Part shown: in pieces, positions 1 through 7,996 of the stretch
Layout: each line of letters starts with the position of its first letter
Position numbering within the stretch: the stretch's first letter is position 1
Assembly: GCA_963708115.1 (NCBI GenBank)
Contig: CAVPRX010000001.1
Span: 310,001-374,000, forward strand
DNA from: VRUE01 sp963708115
GTDB lineage: Bacteria > Actinomycetota > Thermoleophilia > Solirubrobacterales > 70-9
Length of the DNA stretch: 64,000 nucleotides
Direction of reading: 5' to 3'
The notes under the pieces: model-generated
Told to the model about the DNA's origin: nothing
What the model saw: only the letters and a program-made list of their open reading frames with translations
Databases searched by the model: none
Made by a program: the position numbers and the translations under genes

Positions 1-712
1 AGAGGAAGACCCCCAGCGTGCCGGCGACGATCGCGGTCGGCATCTGCACCAGCAGCCAAGTCGCCGGGCCGATCAGCCAGACGATCGTCCCGATGATCAC
101 CGCGAGGACCAGGTTCGTCGCGATCACGCTGTGGCGCTGGCGGGGGCGCATCTTGCTCGACCAGATGCGCGGCCCGATCATCAGCGACCAGATCGGGCCA
201 AGCCCGAACATCACCAGCGGGTTGCGGAACAGCCGGTAGCCCAGCCTCTGCTTCCAGGGCCGCGCCAGGTACTCCTCGACGGTCAGCGTCGGCACGTCAC
301 CGGTTCCGCGCCGGTCGAGGTCGCCCGCGGTGCCGTGATGGACGGCGTGGTTGTGGCGCCAATTCCCGAACGGCTGGAAGACGAGCAGGGCCATGAACCG
401 GCCGAGCCAGAGATTCCCCCGCTTCGTGTGCAGGAACGAGCCGTGGGCACAGTCGTGGAAGACGACGAAGGTCCGCAGCAGGAAGCCGGCAGCCGGGATC
501 GCCAGCGCGAGCGAGATCCATACCGAGACTTCGAGGCTGAGATATATCGCGACCATCAGGGCCAGGTACGGCACCGCTGAGGTTGCCACGTCGACGAGGC
601 TGTGCAGGTGGGAGGATTGCTCGTGGCGGGCTACCGACTCGCGCCAGTAGGGACGACCCGAAGCCGAATCGCTGCTCGGGCCCGCCACGGCGGGTGCTGG
701 GACGAGGCTCAC
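1..712 (-). CDS. Fatty acid desaturase, partial (C-terminus off window)
   Basis: Reads from a GTG at 712 to the left edge; a TAG in frame lies 15 bases before the GTG. About 237 residues are visible. A hydrophobic segment leads into a first histidine box HDCAHGS, followed about 35 residues later by a second box, HNHAVHHG; this is the HxxxxH / HxxHH layout of membrane di-iron fatty acid desaturases. More hydrophobic helices follow near the edge. The family introduces double bonds into acyl chains at the membrane; which substrate is used cannot be told. The third histidine box expected near the C-terminus is outside the window. Confidence 0.85.
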   Translation of the reverse strand, partial: MSLVPAPAVAGPSSDSASGRPYWRESVARHEQSSHLHSLVDVATSAVPYLALMVAIYLSLEVSVWISLALAIPAAGFLLRTFVVFHDCAHGSFLHTKRGNLWLGRFMALLVFQPFGNWRHNHAVHHGTAGDLDRRGTGDVPTLTVEEYLARPWKQRLGYRLFRNPLVMFGLGPIWSLMIGPRIWSSKMRPRQRHSVIATNLVLAVIIGTIVWLIGPATWLLVQMPTAIVAGTLGVFL

Positions 713-736
713 AGCGGATGAATCTACCGGCGCGGC

Positions 737-1852
737 CTAAAGCGCAGCATCGAGCTCGATGACGCTGCGGATCCCGTCCTGGGCCTCCATCAGCTCGAAG
801 CCCCGGTTGACCTCGTCGAGCGTGAGGCGGTGGGAGATGAAGGGCTCGACGTCGATCTCGCCCCTCAGACAACGGTCGACGAGGTCCGGAACCTGGTCGC
901 GGCCCTTGACGCCGCCGAAGGAGGAGCCGGCGACCCGGCGGCCGGTGATCAGCAGACGCGGGACCACGTCAAGGGTCTCCCCCTTGCCGGCCACACCGGC
1001 GACGGTGCACAGGCCCCAGCCCATGCGCGCGGCTTCGACCGCCTGGCGCATCACGCCGACGTTGCCGGTCGCCTCGAAGGTGTAGTCGGCACCGAAGCCG
1101 CCGGTCATCGCGAGGATCTGCTCGACGGCGCCTTCGCCTCCTTCGATCGTGTCCGTCGCGCCCTGCCCGCGCGCCAGCTCGAGCCGGTCCGTGGAGAGGT
1201 CGACGCAGACGATCCGCTCGGCGCCCTGCAGCCGGCAGCCGGCTACCGCCCCGAGGCCGACCATCCCCGCGCCGAAGACGACGCAGGTGCTGCCCGGCGC
1301 CACCGCGGCGGTGTTGATCGCCGCGCCGAGACCGGTCGAGAGGCCGCAGGCAAAAAGGCAGGCGTGCTCGAAGGGCGCCTCGGGGTTGATCTTGGCCAGG
1401 GCGATCTCTGGCATCACCGTGTACTCGGCGAAGGTCGAGCAGCCCATGAAGTGACGGATCCCGTCGCCGTCGCGTGAGATGCGGGTGGTGCCGTCGGGGA
1501 GGAAGCCCTTGTTCTGCTGCTCGCGAATCGCCAGGCAGAGGTTGGTGCGCGGATCGAGGCAGTGAACGCACTCGCCGCACTGGGGGGAGAAGAGAGTGAC
1601 GACGTGGTCGCCTGGGGAGAGTGAGGTGACGTCCCGGCCGACGCTCTCGACGACTCCCGCCCCCTCGTGGCCGAGCACCGTCGGCGCGTAGCCCGAGGGG
1701 TCGGCGCCGGAGGCGGTGTAGAGGTCGGTGTGGCAGACGCCGCACGCAACCAGGCGGACGAGCGCCTCGCCGGCTCGCGGCTCGGCGAGCTCGACCTCCT
1801 GAACTCCGAGCGGCTTGCCGAACTCCTCGAGCACCGCTGCGCGCATCTTCAT
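737..1852 (-). CDS. Zinc-dependent alcohol dehydrogenase, class III-like (formaldehyde-adduct type)
   Basis: A 371-residue medium-chain dehydrogenase. Catalytic zinc ligands are visible as C40, the GHE at 61-63 and C169; the structural zinc cluster is C92, C95, C98 and C106. A Rossmann glycine motif (VFGAGMVGLG) follows near residue 195. The overall pattern is that of class III enzymes, which oxidise S-hydroxymethyl adducts of glutathione or, in actinobacteria, mycothiol. It lies 18 bases downstream of a formate dehydrogenase on the same strand, which supports a role in formaldehyde oxidation. A purine-rich site (GAGG) precedes the ATG at 1852; a second ATG two codons later is also possible. 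Another alcohol substrate cannot be excluded. Confidence 0.85.
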   Translation of the reverse strand: MKMRAAVLEEFGKPLGVQEVELAEPRAGEALVRLVACGVCHTDLYTASGADPSGYAPTVLGHEGAGVVESVGRDVTSLSPGDHVVTLFSPQCGECVHCLDPRTNLCLAIREQQNKGFLPDGTTRISRDGDGIRHFMGCSTFAEYTVMPEIALAKINPEAPFEHACLFACGLSTGLGAAINTAAVAPGSTCVVFGAGMVGLGAVAGCRLQGAERIVCVDLSTDRLELARGQGATDTIEGGEGAVEQILAMTGGFGADYTFEATGNVGVMRQAVEAARMGWGLCTVAGVAGKGETLDVVPRLLITGRRVAGSSFGGVKGRDQVPDLVDRCLRGEIDVEPFISHRLTLDEVNRGFELMEAQDGIRSVIELDAAL

Positions 1853-1870
1853 CGCTTCACCCTCGCCTGC

Positions 1871-3073
1871 TCAGCCGCTTTTGAAACGAGCGGCCTCCTC
1901 CGAGCCGCCCGTGGCGTTGCCCTCGCTGTAGGAGTGGGCGCCGGCACCGGCGAGCGTGCCGCCATCGACGATCAGGTACTCCTCGCGGATCGGGCGCCCG
2001 CCGAACCAGCACTCAAGGATCTCGCGGGTCCCGGCGGCATAGCGGGCCTGGGCCGAGAGGCTGGTGCCGGACGTGTGCGGGGTCATGCCGTGGTGGGGCA
2101 TCGAGCGCCAGGGATGGTCCCGGGGCGCCGGCTGGGGAAACCACACGTCGCCGGCGTACCCGGCCAGCTGACCGCTCTCGCACGCCTGCGCGACCGCGTC
2201 GCGGTCGCAGATCTTGCCGCGGGCGGTGTTGATCAGGTAGGAGCCGCGCTTCATCTTCGCGAGCAGATCGGCGTCGAACAGGTTCTCCGTCTCCGGATGG
2301 AGCGGCGCGTTGATCGTGACCACGTCGCACACCTCGACCATCGACTCCACATCGGCGTGGAAAGTGACGCCGAGCTCCTCCTCGACATCGGCCGGCAGGC
2401 GGTGACGGTCGGTGTAGTGCAGGCCGACCTCGAACGGCTTCAGTCGCCGCAGCACGGCCGAGCCGATGCGCCCGGCGGCGACCGTGCCGACCTGCATCCC
2501 CTCCAGGTCGTAGGAGCGCGAGACGCAGTCGGCGATGTTCCAGCCTCCGTCGACGACCACTTGGTAGGAGGGGATGTAGTTGCGTACCAGCCCAAGGATC
2601 ATCATCACGACGTGCTCGGCGACGCTGATGCTGTTCGAGTAGGTCACCTCGGCGACGGTCAGCCCGTGCTCGATCGCCGCCTGCAGGTCGACATGGTCCG
2701 AGCCGATGCCGGCCGTCAGGGCGAGCTTCAGCTTGGGCGCCTTGGCGATTCGCTCCGCAGTCAGGTAGGCGGGCCAGAACGGCTGGGAGATGACGACCTC
2801 CGCCTCGGGCAACTCGCGCTCGAAGACCGAGTCCGGGCCGTCCTTGTCGGTGGTGACGACGAGGCGGTGCCCGCCCTGCTCGAGAAACTCGCGGAGGCCG
2901 AGCTCCCCCGAAACGCTGCCGAGCAGCTCGCCGGGCGTGAAGCCGATCGCCTCCGGCGTCGGCGTGCTCTGACCGTCGTGGTAGCGCTCGATCTTCGGGA
3001 CCTCGTCGCGCGCGTAGGTAGTCGGGTAACCGTCGACCGGATCGTCATAGAGGACACAGAGAATGTTTGCCAT
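1871..3073 (-). CDS. fdh: NAD-dependent formate dehydrogenase
   Basis: A 400-residue D-2-hydroxyacid-dehydrogenase-fold enzyme that oxidises formate to CO2 with NAD. It follows the Pseudomonas sp. 101 enzyme almost motif for motif. Catalytic R285 (NTARGK), Q314 (FPQPAP) and H333 (MTPHTSG) are present, as are N147 and the NAD-selecting D222 (HYTDRHR). The ATG at 3073 is chosen because MANILCVLYDDPVDGYP matches the family N-terminus; a TTG six codons upstream is also open. The alcohol dehydrogenase follows 18 bases later, so the two probably form an operon taking formaldehyde adducts through formate to CO2 with NADH gain. No metal or selenocysteine formate dehydrogenase is visible. Confidence 0.95.
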   Translation of the reverse strand: MANILCVLYDDPVDGYPTTYARDEVPKIERYHDGQSTPTPEAIGFTPGELLGSVSGELGLREFLEQGGHRLVVTTDKDGPDSVFERELPEAEVVISQPFWPAYLTAERIAKAPKLKLALTAGIGSDHVDLQAAIEHGLTVAEVTYSNSISVAEHVVMMILGLVRNYIPSYQVVVDGGWNIADCVSRSYDLEGMQVGTVAAGRIGSAVLRRLKPFEVGLHYTDRHRLPADVEEELGVTFHADVESMVEVCDVVTINAPLHPETENLFDADLLAKMKRGSYLINTARGKICDRDAVAQACESGQLAGYAGDVWFPQPAPRDHPWRSMPHHGMTPHTSGTSLSAQARYAAGTREILECWFGGRPIREEYLIVDGGTLAGAGAHSYSEGNATGGSEEAARFKSG

Positions 3074-3131
3074 GCGCCCATCTTCTCGCAAGAAGCCGAG
3101 CGGTCAAGCTTTGCCGGGGCGACAAGCGCAC

Positions 3132-3845
3132 TCAGAGCTCTCGCAGCTCGCGCACAACGCCAGCGCAATAGCCATAGCGGCCGACGGCCTCACAGCCATG
3201 ACTACCGGTACTCAACAGCAGCGGGACACCGCGTCGAAGAAACGGCCGCAGAGTACGTGCCGTCGGACATTTTCGGCGCTCGTCCACCTCGATTCGGGCG
3301 TCGGATTGAGCCGCCGCAATCGCAAGCGAATCGACCAGATCCGGCGACACGTCTCCCTCCCCGAGTCCGAGCGTGGGAAGGGCGCTGAACAAATGCCCGA
3401 TCACGACGTGCTGGTGGCAACGGAGTGCGGCGGCCGTCCCGTTGACCATCCAGTCGAGCACCATCTGGGGATCAAGCTCCCCTGCCTCGATCCGTTCACG
3501 GGTGGAGCGAGGATTCATTGGCCCGTCGGGCGACGGCGCCTGGTGACTCACTACATATACGGCGTCGACTCCCTCCAGCTCGGCAGGAAGGTCAAGGCAA
3601 CCGTAGATATCCAGGATCTTCGCCTCCACAGCGCAGTGCAAAGCAATCGAGGTCTGCTCTTGGCCCTCTTTGACCGCTGCGACATAGGCCGGGACCCACG
3701 TGGTATCTGTCCGCACATGGTCGACAAACGTGAGCTCCGTCAAGCCGATCTGCTCCGCCTCGACAATGTTCTCCTCGACCGTGTTCTTGCCATTCGAGAA
3801 AGTCGAGTAGACGTGCATGTCCTGGGTCAAGACGGGCTCAGCCAT
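3132..3845 (-). CDS. PHP-domain phosphoesterase-like protein
   Basis: A 237-residue protein beginning with a PHP-type first motif, DMHVYSTFSNG, then FVDHVR near residue 40 and a late STGSHG. PHP domains are metal-dependent phosphoesterases, including histidinol-phosphatase-like enzymes. The usual first motif is HxH, but here the second histidine is tyrosine, so metal binding may be altered or the activity lost. The ATG at 3845 is preferred over one at 3875 because AGGAG sits 8 bases before it. It lies upstream of, and on the same strand as, fdh, 58 bases away, so co-transcription is possible. Substrate unknown. Confidence 0.7.
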   Translation of the reverse strand: MAEPVLTQDMHVYSTFSNGKNTVEENIVEAEQIGLTELTFVDHVRTDTTWVPAYVAAVKEGQEQTSIALHCAVEAKILDIYGCLDLPAELEGVDAVYVVSHQAPSPDGPMNPRSTRERIEAGELDPQMVLDWMVNGTAAALRCHQHVVIGHLFSALPTLGLGEGDVSPDLVDSLAIAAAQSDARIEVDERRKCPTARTLRPFLRRGVPLLLSTGSHGCEAVGRYGYCAGVVRELREL

Positions 3846-3910
3846 CGGCGACGCTCCTGAGACCACGCCCTTCATCTCAGGCCACTATCCGCGCGAAGGA
3901 CGAGCAGCAC

Positions 3911-3962
3911 AATCCCCCGGATGTATGAGGCATCGCGGATATCCCCCGCAAGGACTAACCAG
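3911..3962. repeat. Conserved 52-base noncoding element, copy 1 (paired ATCCCCC)
   Basis: Two ATCCCCC heptamers start 29 bases apart (3912 and 3941), followed by GACTA. The same arrangement occurs at 6382-6433; by hand alignment 39 of 52 positions match with no gaps. This copy lies between the LuxR-type gene (ends at 3983) and the PHP gene (starts at 3845). Function unknown; a protein-binding site or a structured element are both possible. Confidence 0.5.
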
Positions 3963-3982
3963 AAGGCGTTACTGCGTGGCCG

Positions 3983-4654
3983 CTATACCTCCCAGGTGAT
4001 CTGCCCAGTGACCAACGCGATCGCCACAGCATGCGCGCGGGTATGCGCTCCCAGCTTGCCAAGCGCGTTGTGAACGTGAGACTTGACCGTCTCCGGGGAG
4101 AGAAATAGGCGCTCCGCAATGTCACCGCTCTGGAGACCGGAAGCGACCAAGGTCATGACCTCACGCTCGCGCTCGGTGAGCTGCAGCCGACCGCTCCCCT
4201 CTATCGCGACAGGTGCCCAACTCGCGCTCTTTGCCTGCTCAGCCGAGGCCTCATCGTGTGGGATGAATACGGAAAGGTGGCGTGCCGGCAGCACGTTGGC
4301 CGTCGCACTGAACTCGACGGGCACCTCTCCACGATCCGGAATGTACAGCTGGTACCAACCCTCAGCTCCCCCGCTGGCCAAGAATGCCCCCCATTGCTCC
4401 TCGAGCCTCTTGCGCTCGCTCAGAGGCGTGAAATCGTCCATCGTGCGCCAAGGGATCTCCTCCCAGGCGATTCCCAGCAGGTCACATGCAGCTGCATTCC
4501 CGGTCACCCAGCGTCGCTGATCGTCGGCGATCAACATCGGATGCCGTGACCGCTCAAGGGCCGTCCGCAGGCGAACTGCTGCCGACGGGCCGGACTCGCC
4601 GTTCGCAAAGACCTGCGCATTTTCTCCGTCGGGGGGCGGATCAGGAGTAGCCAC
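3983..4654 (-). CDS. PAS-LuxR (NarL-type) transcriptional regulator
   Basis: A 223-residue protein. Residues about 28-130 look like a PAS sensor domain, and residues about 155-215 are a LuxR helix-turn-helix: LTEREREVMTLVASG then SPETVKSHVHNAL. There is no receiver domain, so the PAS part is the likely signal input. It is transcribed away from the cobalamin-binding diguanylate cyclase starting at 5017, and both may respond to related signals. The ATG at 4654 has no strong ribosome site. The signal bound by the PAS domain cannot be inferred. Confidence 0.85.
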   Translation of the reverse strand: MATPDPPPDGENAQVFANGESGPSAAVRLRTALERSRHPMLIADDQRRWVTGNAAACDLLGIAWEEIPWRTMDDFTPLSERKRLEEQWGAFLASGGAEGWYQLYIPDRGEVPVEFSATANVLPARHLSVFIPHDEASAEQAKSASWAPVAIEGSGRLQLTEREREVMTLVASGLQSGDIAERLFLSPETVKSHVHNALGKLGAHTRAHAVAIALVTGQITWEV

Positions 4655-5016
4655 CAGGACCTACCTTGACTCGGGGCCTATACACGCTGATTACTTGCCC
4701 TGTTTCGACAGTAAAGGGCGAGGGCCTGAGATTGCAAGGCATCTCCCAGGTGGCGCCGCTCTGCTTGCTTGAGTAGGTCAATCCACATCCGGGGCCGACA
4801 CAGGCGTATGCGAAACTCACACGATGTGGTCGATTCCTTGAATACCGTTATGTTTGCAGTAGTAACTATTTAATCGGCGTACCCTCGTGTGACTGTGACC
4901 ACGTCAACGGAGCGCGCCGGGGTCCGTCTCGGCGCGAGACAGACAGGGCGATTCGGCGTCTGTCCCACACCTATCAGGACGCACTTACGGTTGCTGACGC
5001 CGGGGGAGCGGGGCGC
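4655..5016. other. Intergenic region; holds an unstarted extension of the next gene
   Basis: Divergent upstream region of the LuxR-type regulator (minus) and the B12-GGDEF gene (plus). From about 4937 to 5016 the frame of the downstream gene reads on as protein-like sequence (LSHTYQDALTVADAGGAG), resembling the first helix of the B12-binding helical domain. Between the stop at 4774 and the GTG at 5017 this frame has no ATG, GTG or TTG. The remaining part shows no gene. Confidence 0.5.
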
Positions 5017-6243
5017 GTGGCCAGAATGGCCCTGGGAGAGGGCATGGGCGTCGCAGGTCTCTACCAGCGGGTGATCGCTCCGGCAATGTGGCGGATCGGC
5101 GAGCTTTGGGAGGAAGGGGCGATCTCCATCGCCGACGAGCACCTCGCGACCGCACTTACGCACCAAGCGATGGCGGGCATCTACGGGCCCAGCCTCGACC
5201 ACAAGGTCAAACCGGGCCGAATACTGATGGCTGCGGTGGAGGGCGAGCAGCACGCCCTCGGGTTGAGGATGGCCGCTGATGTGGTCGAGCTGGCGGGCTA
5301 CGAAACGATCTACCTCGGGGCCGATGTTCCGACCGCCGATCTCATCCAAGCCGTCACGACTCGATCGCCCGATCTGGTCGGTCTCTCGGCGACGATGCCG
5401 AGCTCGGTCCCTTCGCTCGATCGCGCCATTGCTGAGATCCAACGTGTCAACCCCAACCTGATCATCCTGTTCGGGGGCCAGAGCGTGCGCGACCGACCTG
5501 GAAATGACGGAGCAGTGCTCGTTGGGAATCTCGAGCAATTGCTGGGAGTGGTCGAGGCCGCCCTCGACGTACCGGCCTCAGACACGAGGGACTCCCCGAA
5601 GCCCGGCGAGGCGACACAGGAGCGCGTCGTCGACGTGGCTGCGCGGCGCGGCGCCGACCCCGCGGTGTCCGTCGAGTCGGCACATGAGGACGAGTCGGTC
5701 GAGCGCCACCTGTCCGGCATTGCCGCCGAGACTGCCGATCTGGCACGAGATCTGGCGCGTCAGGCGAACACCTACAAAGACCTTGCCTACACCGACACGC
5801 TCAGCGGACTGCCTAACCGTCGAGCGTTCGAGGACCGCGCGGCTCGACTCAGGGATTTCTCCGATGCCAAGCCTCTTGCCGTCTTGATGATGGACTTGGA
5901 CGGCTTCAAGGCAGTGAACGACTCAGAAGGTCATGAAGCCGGAGATCGAATCCTTGTCCTGATCGCCCGAACGATCGCCGGGGGTCTTCGCGAGGGCGAC
6001 TTCGTCGCTCGCATCGGCGGCGATGAGTTCGCCGCCCTGCTGCCCCGTACGGATTTGGGTGAGGCGGAGGTACTCGCCGAGCGGCTGCGGGACAGAGTGC
6101 AGGACGCCGGCGCCGACGCCTCGGTCACCACCAGCATCGGTGTTGCCATGCTGGAGGATGACGTTCGCCGAGCGCTGCTGCGAGCGGATGTCGCCCTCTA
6201 CGACGCCAAGAACTCAGGCCCCAACATGGTCAAGCGCGGCTAG
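5017..6243 (+). CDS. Cobalamin-binding domain fused to diguanylate cyclase (GGDEF)
   Basis: A 408-residue signalling protein. Residues 1-55 are most of the helical B12-cap domain with W31, nine residues, then E41-H42, the Wx9EH pattern of CarH-type adenosylcobalamin photoreceptors. Residues 68-185 are a B12-binding Rossmann domain with E77-x-H79-x-x-G82 as the lower-ligand motif and S123 in the expected loop. A linker leads to a GGDEF domain (about 255-405) with GGDEF at 334-338 and an intact RxxD inhibitory site (R325-D328), so it should make cyclic di-GMP. Residue 32 is Glu where CarH has its light-state His. The GTG start truncates the first helix; the true start is probably upstream. An HD-GYP gene follows. 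Confidence 0.88.
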   Translation: MARMALGEGMGVAGLYQRVIAPAMWRIGELWEEGAISIADEHLATALTHQAMAGIYGPSLDHKVKPGRILMAAVEGEQHALGLRMAADVVELAGYETIYLGADVPTADLIQAVTTRSPDLVGLSATMPSSVPSLDRAIAEIQRVNPNLIILFGGQSVRDRPGNDGAVLVGNLEQLLGVVEAALDVPASDTRDSPKPGEATQERVVDVAARRGADPAVSVESAHEDESVERHLSGIAAETADLARDLARQANTYKDLAYTDTLSGLPNRRAFEDRAARLRDFSDAKPLAVLMMDLDGFKAVNDSEGHEAGDRILVLIARTIAGGLREGDFVARIGGDEFAALLPRTDLGEAEVLAERLRDRVQDAGADASVTTSIGVAMLEDDVRRALLRADVALYDAKNSGPNMVKRG

Positions 6244-6381
6244 GAGTCGCCGCTTTTCTTTAGACCCCCCAGGTCCGGAAGGGGATGACCTAGGGGGCCT
6301 GAGCAACTTCACAAAGCGGCAAGCGGGAGGCACTGAGAATCGCCGCTGTGACTCACTGTTAAGGCTTTACTTGAGGAGCGC

Positions 6382-6433
6382 AATCCCCCAGACGAATGAA
6401 GCACCGTGAATATCCCCCAAAGTGACTAGCTAG
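6382..6433. repeat. Conserved 52-base noncoding element, copy 2 (paired ATCCCCC)
   Basis: ATCCCCC heptamers start at 6383 and 6412, 29 bases apart as in the copy at 3911, again followed by GACTA and CxAG. The element is in the 262-base gap between the B12-GGDEF gene and the HD-GYP gene, about 70 bases before the latter's ATG. Relative to the nearest downstream gene its orientation is opposite to that of copy 1. Confidence 0.5.
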
Positions 6434-6505
6434 TAAAGACCGTTTACCACCGGCTTTAGTTGTACTGGTGTATCCGAGCTATGGTCTATTCGACTAGTCA
6501 AGTGA

Positions 6506-7975
6506 ATGAGAGGCCAGTTAGTGACCCTTTACCCGACGGAGTCGAGGCAGCCACACCATCCCGTACAGGCCCAACCAGGGTTAGCGCGCATCCTGATAAC
6601 GGACGATCAACCCGAGATGTTGCAATTGGTCGACCGCGCACTGGGAAAGCGATACCGGTGCGAGTTCGCGGCCAGCGTCTCCCAGGCTCACAAAAAGCTC
6701 GCCTCCACCAATTTCCACCTTGCCCTATGCGACCTGCAGATGCAAGGCGGGTCGGGACTGGCCTTGGCCGAGGAAATCACCGAAGAGCATCCCGAAACCG
6801 CGGTGGTCCTGGTCACCGAGAAGGATGACCCGGAGGTTGCAAGACAGGCATTCGGCCTTGGTGGTCACGGTGTCCACGGATACCTGGTCAAACCGTTCTG
6901 GCCGGGACAGCTGTTGATCACGGCCATGAATGCGCTGCGGCGGCGCGAACTCGAAAACTTCGAGAGCGCGCACAGACTCAACCTCGAAGAGCGGCGCCAA
7001 GCGATCATCGACATGGCGCCGATGCCCGTCTATGTAAAGGATGAGGATCTCCGCTACGTCTTCGCAAATGCACAGGCGGACGATCTGGCAGGACAGGAGA
7101 GAGGTCAGCTGCTCGGTCAAACCGACGAGGCGATCATGGCTCCGAAGGCCCTGGCCCACACCCGCACCGTCGATCGGCGGATCCTCGAAAGGGGCACGAC
7201 TTACAAAGCAGACGAAACGCTTGAGATCGGCGGGGTCGAGCGAACCTTCAAGACGGTCAAGTTCCCCCTCCTCAACGAGGAGGGCCGGGCTACCGCAGTT
7301 TGTGGAATCTCTACCGACATCACCCCCCAAAAAGAGGCGTTGAGGTTGCGGGACGAGTTGGCCGCCGCCCAGCAGCAGGCGATTGCCGAGCTGAGATCCT
7401 CTCGTCTGGAGACCGTGGAAAGACTCTCCAGGGCGATCGAGCTTCATGACTTCTCCACTGGACAGCACGTCACCCGCATGGCGGTTATCACCGCCTTCTT
7501 GGGGAGCCAGCTGAAACTTGATGCCGAGTTTGTCCAACTCTTGCGCGAGGCAGCTCCGATGCACGACGTGGGAAAGATCGGCACCTCCGAAGAGATTCTC
7601 CGCAAGCCGGGGCCCCTGACTGCCGAGGAGCGCAAAGAGATGGAGCGCCATACGGTGGTCGGCCACGAGATACTTGCCGGCTCCCAGAGCCAGCTTTTGC
7701 AGATCGCTGCCACGATCGCCCTGACTCACCACGAGCACTACGACGGCACTGGCTATCCCCAAGGTCTCGCTGGTGAAGAGATTCCGCTCGAAGGGCGGAT
7801 CAGTGCCGTCGCGGATGTCTTCGATGCTTTGCTGAGCGACCGCTGTTACCGGTCTGCGCTACCTGTGTCCGACGCAGTCGAAGTCATCCAGAACGGCAGC
7901 GGAACTCATTTCGATCCGCAAATCGTGGATCTGTTGGTCGATGGCCTGGGCAAAGCGCTTTCGCTGCGCGAGTAG
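6506..7975 (+). CDS. Response regulator with PAS and HD-GYP (c-di-GMP phosphodiesterase)
   Basis: A 489-residue protein. Residues 27-140 are a receiver domain with the acidic pair D33-D34, phosphoacceptor D76 and K129. Residues about 165-280 are a PAS domain, a short coiled coil follows, and residues 300-485 form an HD-GYP domain with H353-D354, H408-H409 and the GYP at 416-418. HD-GYP enzymes hydrolyse cyclic di-GMP, so this is the expected antagonist of the upstream B12-GGDEF protein. No histidine kinase lies nearby, so the kinase is encoded elsewhere or the receiver is used atypically. The start at 6506 is the first ATG before the receiver domain; the ribosome site is weak. Confidence 0.92.
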   Translation: MRGQLVTLYPTESRQPHHPVQAQPGLARILITDDQPEMLQLVDRALGKRYRCEFAASVSQAHKKLASTNFHLALCDLQMQGGSGLALAEEITEEHPETAVVLVTEKDDPEVARQAFGLGGHGVHGYLVKPFWPGQLLITAMNALRRRELENFESAHRLNLEERRQAIIDMAPMPVYVKDEDLRYVFANAQADDLAGQERGQLLGQTDEAIMAPKALAHTRTVDRRILERGTTYKADETLEIGGVERTFKTVKFPLLNEEGRATAVCGISTDITPQKEALRLRDELAAAQQQAIAELRSSRLETVERLSRAIELHDFSTGQHVTRMAVITAFLGSQLKLDAEFVQLLREAAPMHDVGKIGTSEEILRKPGPLTAEERKEMERHTVVGHEILAGSQSQLLQIAATIALTHHEHYDGTGYPQGLAGEEIPLEGRISAVADVFDALLSDRCYRSALPVSDAVEVIQNGSGTHFDPQIVDLLVDGLGKALSLRE

Positions 7976-7996
7976 CACCCCCCCATGGACATGCTT

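Noticed and set aside
1667..3388. Long open frame on the plus strand opposite formate dehydrogenase
   Set aside because: It is antisense to a gene with intact catalytic residues, and its sequence is rich in Arg/Gly/Val typical of shadow frames in GC-rich DNA.
3911..6433. Paired ATCCCCC elements as a CRISPR-like array or a c-di-GMP riboswitch
   Set aside because: Only two units per element and two elements exist, with no spacers; they also lack the recognisable GEMM core sequence.
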